Shown here: piece after piece, positions 1 through 5,438 of the stretch
Layout: each line of letters begins with the position of its first letter
Numbering within the stretch: the stretch's first letter is position 1
NCBI GenBank assembly: GCA_021785115.1
Contig: JAJYGO010000042.1
Coordinates: 1-8,698 of the forward strand
Length of the DNA stretch: 8,698 bases
From: Chloroflexota bacterium
GTDB taxonomy: Bacteria; Chloroflexota; Limnocylindria; Limnocylindrales; CSP1-4
Direction: 5' to 3'
Program-made: the position numbers and the translations under genes
The notes under the pieces: model-generated
The model's database searches: none
Told to the model about the DNA's origin: nothing
The model's input: the letters and a program-made list of their open reading frames with translations, nothing else

Positions 1-50
1 CAGCGCGGCGAGGCAGCTCCGGCCGTCGGCTGAGCGGGGAGCCGGGGCCG

Positions 51-114
51 GCGCGGGAGAGCGCTGGCGCGGGACAGCGCCGGCCCGGGACAGCGTTGCC
101 GCGGGAGGGCGCTG
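51..114. repeat. Four 16-bp imperfect tandem repeats
   Basis: The units are 51-66 gcgcgggagagcgctg, 67-82 gcgcgggacagcgccg, 83-98 gcccgggacagcgttg and 99-114 ccgcgggagggcgctg. Consensus is GCGCGGGAcAGCGctG. Units 1 and 2 differ at two positions, 2 and 3 at three, and 1 and 4 at two. The array lies just 3' of the potassium channel gene and stops where that gene's hairpin ends. Function is unknown; it could be a protein-binding array, part of a termination region, or simple slippage. Confidence 0.7.
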
Positions 115-120
115 TCCCGG
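85..120 (-). terminator. Hairpin after the K+ channel gene
   Basis: CCGGGACAGCG at 85-95 and CGCTGTCCCGG at 110-120 are perfect 11-bp inverted repeats around a 14-base loop. The stem begins two bases beyond the TAG stop (123-125) of the minus-strand channel gene, which suits a terminator or an mRNA 3'-end stabiliser. There is no T-tract after the stem on either strand, so it is not a canonical intrinsic terminator. A competing stem pairs 71-81 with 108-118, also 11 bp and perfect. The arms are built from the 16-bp repeat units. Confidence 0.5.
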
Positions 121-122
121 TC

Positions 123-1148
123 CTACGAAACCCGGAGCGTCCCCAGCATCTCGGCGCTGCCCGACACGATCACGGTCTCGCCGCTCCGGATCCGGCGCTC
201 GGGGCCCGGATTGGCGGCGTAGCCGCCCTCGCCCAGCACCACCGCGAGCGTGAAGATGCCGAGCTCCCGCAGCTCGCCGACGGTGTGCCCCGCGATCGCG
301 TCGCCCTCGCGCGCCGTCACCTCCTCGAGCGAGAAGGCGAGCTCGCCATGCGACATCGCCGCGTCGATGAACTCGACCACGCGCGGGCGCATCGCGAGGC
401 TCGCGATGCGGTGGCCGGCCATCGTGTACGGCGAGACGACCCGGTCGGCGCCGGCCTGGCGAACCCGCGCCTCGGCCCCGGCGGCGTTCGCGCGTGCGAC
501 GACGAACAGGCGCGGGTTGATCGCTCGGGCCGACAGGATCACGTACACGTTGCTCGCGTCCGAGTCGACCGTCGTGATGAGCCCGCGTGCCCGCTCGATC
601 CCCGCCGCCCGGAGCGTCGTCTCGTCCGTGGCGTCGCCCTCGACCACGAGGAGCCCCGCCTCGCGGGCCCGCCGGAGCGAGTCCGCCAGCACGTCGATCA
701 CGACGACCTGGCCGCCGTCGTGCCGCAGTTCGGCGGCAACCGTCGAGCCGACCCGGCCGTAGCCGCACAGCACGAAATGGCCGCTCAGCGCGTCGACCGC
801 CTGCGCCATCCGCCTCGCCTCCCGCTTTCCGCTCGTCGCCTCGACCACGAGCGACTCCGCCACGACCCCCACGAAACCGAACAGGAGGCCGACGCCGAGC
901 ACCGCGAGGAGCATCGTCCACGCCTGGCCTGCCGCGCCGAGGGGCGCAACCTCCCGGAACCCGACGGTCGTCACGGTGATGACCGTCATGTAGAGCGCGT
1001 CGAGGGGCGTCCAGCCCTCGATGACGACGTATCCAGCCGTGCCGGCGAGCACGACCCCGACCACGACGGCCAGCCAGACCCGGATGTGCGACCGGCGGAA
1101 CGGCGCCGGAAGCGACCCGCGATGGCCCGGGACCGGGTGCGCGGTCAT
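123..1148 (-). CDS. Two-TM potassium channel with RCK (TrkA-N/TrkA-C) domain
   Basis: A 341-residue inner-membrane ion channel subunit, expected to tetramerise and to be gated by ligand binding to its cytoplasmic domain. Visible parts: a hydrophobic helix at about 22-44, a pore helix and selectivity filter at 47-66 (TVTTVGFREV), a second helix at about 74-100, and an RCK/TrkA-N Rossmann domain from about 123 with GYGRVG at 129-134 and an acidic residue (D152) after beta-2. A TrkA-C-like domain covers about 268-339. The filter reads TVGFRE rather than TVGYGD, so Arg stands where the second filter Gly usually is; ion selectivity is therefore less certain than the fold. The ATG at 1148 lies 7 bp after the upstream oxidoreductase stop and is preceded by a G-run (1160-1165), a weak ribosome site. 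It is the last gene of the minus-strand run. The length fits MthK-like channels. Confidence 0.9.
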   Translation of the reverse strand: MTAHPVPGHRGSLPAPFRRSHIRVWLAVVVGVVLAGTAGYVVIEGWTPLDALYMTVITVTTVGFREVAPLGAAGQAWTMLLAVLGVGLLFGFVGVVAESLVVEATSGKREARRMAQAVDALSGHFVLCGYGRVGSTVAAELRHDGGQVVVIDVLADSLRRAREAGLLVVEGDATDETTLRAAGIERARGLITTVDSDASNVYVILSARAINPRLFVVARANAAGAEARVRQAGADRVVSPYTMAGHRIASLAMRPRVVEFIDAAMSHGELAFSLEEVTAREGDAIAGHTVGELRELGIFTLAVVLGEGGYAANPGPERRIRSGETVIVSGSAEMLGTLRVS

Positions 1149-1155
1149 CGCACGA

Positions 1156-2193
1156 TCATCCCCCCGCGCTGCCCACCCGCACCGGCTCGCCCGCCTCGAT
1201 CGACCGGTACGCCGCGTCGACGATCTCCACGGCCCGCAGCCCGTCGACGCCCGTGACCGCCGGTTGGCGTTGCTCGCGCACCGCGTCGACGAAGGCTTCG
1301 AGCATCGAGCGGTCGGAATCCGGCCCCCAGTCCGGCCACGAGATCCCCGCCTCTCGGGTGCCGTAGACGGCGAGGCGCTGCCGGAAGGCGTCGACCGTGA
1401 TCGCCCCGCCGGTCCCGATCGCCGAGATCGAGAGCCCGCCCCACGTCGGGTACGAGCGCGGCTTGCTCCAGCTGCAGTCGATCGTCGCGAACGTCCCGTT
1501 GGCGAACCGGAGCGACACGAGCCCCCCGGTCTCGACCCCGTCGAAGTGCTCCTGCAGGATGCGGTTCGCGACCGCGTAGACCTCGACGACCTCCGACCCG
1601 AGCATCCAGCGGTACAGGTCCGCCAGGTGCACGACGTGGTCGGTCACGGCACCGCCGCCGGAGCGCGCCGGGTCGACGAACCACGCGGCATGGATGTCCG
1701 GCATGGCGCCGGTGTTCACGCCTTCGAGCGCCACGACCTCGCCGAGGCCGCCGGCCACGATCGTGGACCGCAGCGTCCGGACAGCCGGGTTCCAGCGCGA
1801 CGGGAACGCGGTCATCAGCAGCACCCCGGCGCGCTCGCACGCGTCCACGATCGCGCGCGCGTCCGGAACGTTCGTCGCGAGCGGCTTCTCGCACAGGACG
1901 TCGACGCCCGCAACGGCCGCCTGCTCCACGAGGTCCCGGTGCTCGGCGTTCGGCGCGGTCACCACGACGGCGTCGACCTGCTCGAGGAGGCCGGCGACCG
2001 ATCCGAACGCGCGCGTGCCGGCGCCTCCGGCGGCCGACGAGGCACGTTCGGGGTTCGCGTCCCAGATCCCGGCGAGGTCCACGCCCGGCAGATCGGCGAG
2101 CAGCGGCACGTACGACCTCGCGTGCACGTGCTCCATCGAGAGGACGCCGATGCGGACGTTGCCGGCTGCGGCGCGTCGTTCGTGCCCGGTCAT
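1156..2193 (-). CDS. Gfo/Idh/MocA family oxidoreductase (second copy)
   Basis: A 345-residue cytoplasmic NAD(P)-dependent dehydrogenase of the Gfo/Idh/MocA superfamily, which oxidises or reduces sugars, cyclitols and related compounds. The Rossmann half spans about 13-130 and holds the diagnostic CEKP motif with catalytic-type Lys103. The C-terminal alpha/beta half carries GGGAVTDHVVHLAD (179-192), giving Asp185 and His189; with Lys103 these match the Lys-Asp-His set of inositol dehydrogenases. The usual GxGxxG is replaced by IGVLSMEHVHA (15-25), which keeps only the first Gly, so cofactor binding may differ from the standard form. The ATG at 2193 overlaps the preceding oxidoreductase stop as ATGA and has GGAGG at 2201-2205 seven bases upstream. 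The substrate cannot be read from the sequence. It could act with its neighbour as successive steps or as subunits of one enzyme. Confidence 0.9.
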   Translation of the reverse strand: MTGHERRAAAGNVRIGVLSMEHVHARSYVPLLADLPGVDLAGIWDANPERASSAAGGAGTRAFGSVAGLLEQVDAVVVTAPNAEHRDLVEQAAVAGVDVLCEKPLATNVPDARAIVDACERAGVLLMTAFPSRWNPAVRTLRSTIVAGGLGEVVALEGVNTGAMPDIHAAWFVDPARSGGGAVTDHVVHLADLYRWMLGSEVVEVYAVANRILQEHFDGVETGGLVSLRFANGTFATIDCSWSKPRSYPTWGGLSISAIGTGGAITVDAFRQRLAVYGTREAGISWPDWGPDSDRSMLEAFVDAVREQRQPAVTGVDGLRAVEIVDAAYRSIEAGEPVRVGSAGG

Positions 2194-3206
2194 CGCACCG
2201 CCTCCGCCGGATCGAGCCGGACCACCCGGCCGCCCTCGTGGGCCGACTGGTCGGCCGCAAGCGCCAGCCGGAGCGTCGCGAGGGCATCCTGCGCGCTCGT
2301 CCGGGTCGGTGTCCCGTCCACCATCGCCCTCGCGAACTCGGCCAGCTCATGCCGGAACGGGTCGCCGTTCAGCGACGTGTCCGCGAGCGCCGTGGTCGTG
2401 GCGCCATCGCCCGAGGCCAGCAGGTATGGCGTGACCGGCGCGGTGAACGCGGAGTCGTGCTCGATCAGGCCGTGGGAACCCGCGATCTCGAAGGCGGTCC
2501 GAAACGTCGGCGGCGCGTACGCCCAGGACGCCGAGACGTGGCTGATCGCGCCCGACGCGTGGGTGAGGATCGCGACGGCGTGGTCGACGCCCGCCTCCGG
2601 CCGATCGACGATCGCCGAGCGGCACTCGACCGCGACGACCTCGCCGGCCACCCACCGCGCGTAGTCCAGGTCGTGGATCATCAGGTCGAGGACGATCCCG
2701 CCCGACTTCGCGTGGTCGAAGAACCAGTGGCCCGCCGGCTGGCGCGGCCGAAAGCTCGCGCGGGTCAGGCGGAGCACGCCCGGGTCGCCGATCTGCCCGG
2801 CGAGGACGGCGTCGCGTGCCGCGACGTACTCGGGGAAGAACCGCACGACGTGGCCGACCAGCAGGCGGACGCCCGCCTCGCGGGCCGCGTCGAGCATCGC
2901 CTCCGCGTCGGCGGCCGTCCGTGCCATCGGCTTCTCGCAGATGACGTGCCGCCCGGCCTTCGCCGCCGCGATCGCGACCGGCGCATGCAGGTGCGTCGGC
3001 GTGCACACGTCGACGACGTCGACCGCCTCGAACAGCTCGCCGAGCGAGGAGGCCGTCGTCGCGCCGAAGCGACCCGCGAGCTCGCCGGCGCGCGCCGAGT
3101 CCACGTCGTACACGACGGTCGTCACGCCCTCCGCCGTCCACGCCCCGAGATGGGTCTCCCCGATGAATCCCGTCCCGACGATGCCGGCGCGAAGCTGCGC
3201 GCTCAC
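2190..3206 (-). CDS. Gfo/Idh/MocA family oxidoreductase (first copy)
   Basis: A 338-residue NAD(P)-dependent dehydrogenase resembling inositol 2-dehydrogenases and related sugar oxidoreductases. GTGFIG at 11-16 is the dinucleotide-binding loop, with Asp34 after strand 2. CEKP puts the catalytic Lys at 92. GGIVLDLMIHDLD (169-181) supplies Asp174 and His178, completing the Lys-Asp-His pattern. The chosen start is the GTG at 3206, with GGTGA at 3211-3215 just upstream, because the Rossmann strand begins at residue 6. An in-frame ATG at 3335, overlapping the HAD gene stop as ATGA, would add 43 Arg/Gly/Ala-rich residues with no recognisable domain. That start would restore translational coupling and cannot be excluded. 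The two oxidoreductases share fold and motifs but are clearly divergent, not a recent duplication. Substrate unknown. Confidence 0.9.
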   Translation of the reverse strand: MSAQLRAGIVGTGFIGETHLGAWTAEGVTTVVYDVDSARAGELAGRFGATTASSLGELFEAVDVVDVCTPTHLHAPVAIAAAKAGRHVICEKPMARTAADAEAMLDAAREAGVRLLVGHVVRFFPEYVAARDAVLAGQIGDPGVLRLTRASFRPRQPAGHWFFDHAKSGGIVLDLMIHDLDYARWVAGEVVAVECRSAIVDRPEAGVDHAVAILTHASGAISHVSASWAYAPPTFRTAFEIAGSHGLIEHDSAFTAPVTPYLLASGDGATTTALADTSLNGDPFRHELAEFARAMVDGTPTRTSAQDALATLRLALAADQSAHEGGRVVRLDPAEAVR

Positions 3207-3331
3207 GGTGTCACCGCCGGAACCGCGTCGAATCGCACGCGCTCCGCTCCTGTCGTTCGATCGGGCCCGCCGGCCGTCCACCGGCGCCTCCGTTCGCCGA
3301 TCATAGGCGCCGGCGACCCCGACGGTCGCGG
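3207..3331 (-). promoter_or_regulatory. Candidate internal promoter in inverted repeat
   Basis: This 125-bp gap is the only real break in the minus-strand run. On the minus strand it contains TATGAT (3305 down to 3300), one base from the consensus -10, though no good -35 is seen 16-18 bp upstream. The box lies between the arms of an 8-bp perfect inverted repeat, CCGGCGCC (3281-3288) and GGCGCCGG (3306-3313). A start near 3293 would leave a leader of about 87 bases before the GTG at 3206. Alternatively the inverted repeat is an RNA hairpin following the HAD gene. Confidence 0.35.
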
Positions 3332-3964
3332 TCATGGCGCGATGGGCAGCCCCAGTTCGGCGAGCTCGCGACGCAGCGAGGCCGGGTCGCGGAACAGGAT
3401 CGCGACGAGCCCGAGCCGCCCGGCCGCCGCCACGTTCGGTGCCGAATCGTCGACGTAGGCCGTACCCCCGGGCCGGAGGCCGTGGCGGTCGAGCAGCGCC
3501 CGGAACATCGCCGGGTCGGGCTTGATCGTCCCGAGGTCGCCCGAGATCACGATGCCGTCGAACCACGTGAGGAACGCGAACCGCTGTCGCGCGACGGGGA
3601 AGGTCTCCGCCGACCAGTTGCTGAGCGCATAGCAGGGCACCCCCGCCGCCCGCAGCTCGGCCAGGATCGCCACGGTCCCCTCGATCGCGCCGCCGAGCAT
3701 CTCGTCCCAGCGCTCGTGGAACGCGACGATGAGATCGCGCTGCTCGGGATGGAGCCCGACGAGCTCGGCGACACCGTCTTCCCACGGCCGGCCGGCGTCC
3801 TGGCGCGCGTTCCACTCCGGCGTGCACACGTTCGCGAGGAACGCCTCCATCGCCTGTTCGTCGCCGGCGAACAGCCGCCGGTACAGGTGACGCGGGTCCC
3901 AGTCGATCAGCACGCCTCCGAGGTCGAAGACGACGGCGGTGATCCGGCCGGCAGCCGGCCTCAC
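3332..3964 (-). CDS. HAD-family phosphatase, YihX-like (HAD-IA)
   Basis: A 210-residue cytoplasmic HAD-superfamily hydrolase, probably a small-molecule phosphatase. Motif I is VVFDLGGVLID with nucleophile Asp14; the position usually holding the second catalytic Asp (DxD) is Gly16, as in YihX-type sugar phosphatases and the N-terminal domain of epoxide hydrolase. Motif II is ALSNWS (Ser115), motif III the Lys of IKPDP (Lys148), and motif IV YVDDS (Asp172, Asp173). The helical cap lies between motifs I and II (about 22-95), the HAD-IA layout. The start is the GTG at 3964, which overlaps the DUF3037 stop as GTGA; the ribosome site is weak, so translation probably depends on the upstream gene. 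No other start lies before motif I. The following oxidoreductases suggest a sugar-phosphate substrate, but this is inference. Confidence 0.9.
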   Translation of the reverse strand: MRPAAGRITAVVFDLGGVLIDWDPRHLYRRLFAGDEQAMEAFLANVCTPEWNARQDAGRPWEDGVAELVGLHPEQRDLIVAFHERWDEMLGGAIEGTVAILAELRAAGVPCYALSNWSAETFPVARQRFAFLTWFDGIVISGDLGTIKPDPAMFRALLDRHGLRPGGTAYVDDSAPNVAAAGRLGLVAILFRDPASLRRELAELGLPIAP

Positions 3965-4464
3965 GTCCGGGGCATCGGCGACGGGGTCGCCACGAGCGTC
4001 TCGAAGAGGTGATCGAGAGTCCGGGCCGCGTCGTGGGTGAGGCCCGTGTGCACCTCGGACCGCTGGACGATCGTGCTGCTCGGAGAGGCGAGCCAGTGGA
4101 AGCGCTCGGGCCGCGCCATCCGGGCGATCGGGCCGGCAGACTCGTCGCCGGCCGCGATGCGCGCGATGGCCTCGAGCTCGGCCTCGATGTCCGCCGGATC
4201 ACAGTCGGGGGCGAGCGCGGCGAGGCGGGCGCGATCCAGGTGGACCCGCGCCCCGAGGAACCGGAGCGGGCGGGCGAACACGACGATCCCGGCGTTGATG
4301 TACTCGCCCCGCTCCACGCGCGGGACGACGCGCAGCACGACGTACGCGAAGGGCACGCGACCCGCCACGCGGCTCGCCACACGACTCGTCACGGCCGAAC
4401 CAGGGGCCACGTCGTCGTGCGGGCGCTCGTCGGGCGTCCGGCCGTCACGCCGCCGCGCGTCCAC
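3961..4464 (-). CDS. DUF3037 domain protein
   Basis: A 167-residue protein of unknown function assigned to DUF3037. The family signature is visible as YVVLRVVPRVERGEYINAG (41-59), followed by a C-terminal block around SPSSTIVQRSEVHTGLT (127-143) and a helix ending LDHLFETLV (150-158). There is no signal peptide or membrane segment. The GTG start at 4464 lies inside the end of the kinase gene (20-bp overlap) and has an excellent ribosome site, GGAGGAGG at 4471-4478, six bases upstream. This start adds about 38 Arg/Asp/Val-rich residues before the domain, including a short repeat (VTSR VASR VAGR); GTG codons inside that repeat could be alternative starts. From memory, DUF3037 genes often lie beside HipA-like kinase genes, as here, so the two probably work together. 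The role is not known. Confidence 0.85.
   Translation of the reverse strand: MDARRRDGRTPDERPHDDVAPGSAVTSRVASRVAGRVPFAYVVLRVVPRVERGEYINAGIVVFARPLRFLGARVHLDRARLAALAPDCDPADIEAELEAIARIAAGDESAGPIARMARPERFHWLASPSSTIVQRSEVHTGLTHDAARTLDHLFETLVATPSPMPRT
4357..4392 (-). repeat. Three 12-bp coding repeats in DUF3037 gene
   Basis: On the minus strand GTGACGAGTCGT, GTGGCGAGCCGC and GTGGCGGGTCGC follow each other, encoding VTSR, VASR and VAGR at residues 25-36. Each begins with a GTG in frame, so each is also a possible start codon. They lie just before the conserved domain. Confidence 0.6.
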
Positions 4465-5224
4465 GGTCGGCCTCCTCCACGAACAGGCGCGGCTCGGCCA
4501 GCCGCCGGCACAGGTAGTCCACGTACGCCTGCCGGTGCGCAGCGGCGTCGCGGAGCAGCGGCTCGGGGTCGAGCCAGTCGTCCGGGATGCCGGCCAGGAT
4601 CATCGCGAACACGTCGCGGTCGAGCAGCGGCGCGAGCCGCGCGTCGGCGTCCCGAATCGACGACGCGTATGGCAGCAGCACGTGGTGGCGGCTCTGCGGG
4701 AACGCCCGCATCGCGTGCGAGGCGGCGTCGCGCCAGGTGTGGTGGATGTAGAGCGCGCTGCCGTGGTCGATCAGCCAGAGCCGGCGGTGCCAGACAAGCA
4801 GGTTCGTGTTGCGGGGCGTGCGATCGACGTTCGTCACGAACGCGTCGAACCACACCACCTCCGCGGCGAGATCCGGGCCCGGCGCGAAGCCGGCGGCCGG
4901 GTCGAACCCGAGCGCCCCGGGCAGGAAATCGAGACCGGCGTTGAGGCCCGCGCTCCTGTGGAGCAGGTCCCGGATCTCGGGATCGGGCTCCGCGGCCGAC
5001 AGCGCCGGATCGAGGTCGACGAGCACGATGTCCGGCACGCGCAGCCCGAGCGTGCGGCCGATCTCCCCCGCGACGACCTCGGCGACCAGCGCCTTGGTGC
5101 CGTGACCCGCGCCGCGGAACTTCACGACGTACAGGCCGTCGTCGTCCGCCTCGACGATGGCGGGCAGCGAGCCGCCCTCGCGGAGCGGCGCGACGTAGCG
5201 CGTGGCGGTCACGAGGCGTGGCAT
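4445..5224 (-). CDS. HipA-like (HipA_2 type) kinase family protein
   Basis: A 259-residue protein with the kinase fold of the HipA family, far shorter than HipA toxins (about 440 residues) and lacking their N-terminal subdomain. YVVKF holds the ATP-binding Lys35. TNVDRTPRNTNLL (131-143) is the catalytic loop, with Asp134 and Asn139 spaced as Asp309 and Asn314 are in E. coli HipA. LIDHGSAL gives the metal-binding Asp153 in place of DFG. All key residues are present, so an active kinase is likely; the target is unknown. The ATG at 5224 is preferred over the adjoining GTG at 5227, because TAGACT lies 7 bases upstream of the ATG, suggesting a leaderless message, and no clear ribosome site is seen. 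There is no HipB-like DNA-binding partner gene; the partner is the overlapping DUF3037 gene. It heads the minus-strand run. Confidence 0.85.
   Translation of the reverse strand: MPRLVTATRYVAPLREGGSLPAIVEADDDGLYVVKFRGAGHGTKALVAEVVAGEIGRTLGLRVPDIVLVDLDPALSAAEPDPEIRDLLHRSAGLNAGLDFLPGALGFDPAAGFAPGPDLAAEVVWFDAFVTNVDRTPRNTNLLVWHRRLWLIDHGSALYIHHTWRDAASHAMRAFPQSRHHVLLPYASSIRDADARLAPLLDRDVFAMILAGIPDDWLDPEPLLRDAAAHRQAYVDYLCRRLAEPRLFVEEADRGRAAA
4471..4478 (-). promoter_or_regulatory. Strong ribosome site for DUF3037 gene
   Basis: GGAGGAGG on the minus strand, six bases before the GTG at 4464. It lies inside the kinase coding sequence and decides the long start for the DUF3037 protein. Confidence 0.75.
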
Positions 5225-5231
5225 CACCCGA

Positions 5232-5237
5232 AGTCTA
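5232..5237 (-). promoter_or_regulatory. -10 box, probable leaderless promoter for kinase gene
   Basis: TAGACT (TANNNT type) on the minus strand ends 7 bases before the ATG at 5224, so transcription would begin at or next to the start codon. No TTGACA-like -35 is present at 17-bp spacing; that place (5255-5260) is occupied by a palindrome. Confidence 0.45.
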
Positions 5238-5250
5238 GGGGGGAGAGACC

Positions 5251-5263
5251 GCGTCTGAGACGC
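5251..5263. promoter_or_regulatory. Palindrome, candidate operator at kinase promoter
   Basis: GCGTCT-G-AGACGC is a perfect 6-bp inverted repeat around one base. It covers the place where the -35 element of the kinase promoter should be, a typical repressor site. It could equally be chance; nothing shows which protein would bind. Confidence 0.4.
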
Positions 5264-5321
5264 ACGACCGGCGCCGTCGGCGCCGCACCCGTCGGATCGC
5301 CCGGCTCGAACGGCACCGCCT

Positions 5322-5336
5322 CCGATGCCCCATCGG
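5322..5336. promoter_or_regulatory. Palindrome upstream of fdhD promoter
   Basis: CCGATG-CCC-CATCGG is a perfect 6-bp inverted repeat with a 3-base spacer. Its centre (5329) lies about 43 bases before the start expected from the TATAGT box at 5360, where class II activators bind. Its sequence differs from the palindrome at 5251-5263. Confidence 0.4.
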
Positions 5337-5359
5337 CAGGCCCGGCGCGAGCGGAGGGG

Positions 5360-5365
5360 TATAGT
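5360..5365 (+). promoter_or_regulatory. -10 box for fdhD operon
   Basis: TATAGT, one base from the -10 consensus, stands out in this GC-rich region. The expected start near 5372 would give a leader of about 67 bases before fdhD. No -35 consensus lies 16-18 bp upstream, which would fit dependence on an activator. Confidence 0.4.
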
Positions 5366-5438
5366 CCCGGGATCGGTCGGGGCAGACGCTCGACCACACG
5401 ACTGGCCCGCTCAGGCCACCGCATCCCGAGGCAGCGCC

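Larger units (their letters stand above)
1..122. other. Non-coding left edge with repeats
   Basis: No convincing gene lies here. The stretch holds a 16-bp tandem repeat (51-114) and a hairpin (85-120), both listed separately. In plus frame 1 an open frame enters from the left edge and stops at a TGA at 31-33, so the tail of a plus-strand gene convergent with the potassium channel gene is possible. Ten codons are too few to identify it. Confidence 0.4.

Noticed and set aside
1021..2664. 547-codon open frame on the plus strand
   Set aside because: It runs antisense across parts of the channel gene and both oxidoreductases, and its product has no domain and a composition typical of a shadow frame.
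3207..4382. N-terminal extension of the first oxidoreductase to 4382 (730 codons in all)
   Set aside because: The added part overlaps the HAD and DUF3037 genes in another frame and is Arg/Pro/Ser-rich without domains. The Rossmann fold begins just after the GTG at 3206.
5270..5284. Two GGCGCC words nine bases apart in the divergent region
   Set aside because: GGCGCC is frequent by chance at this GC content, so it is not called a binding site.
5325..5438. Long start of fdhD at the ATG 5325
   Set aside because: The extra 38 residues are not FdhD-like, the TATAGT box lies inside them, and the GTG at 5439 has a good ribosome site and gives the usual length.
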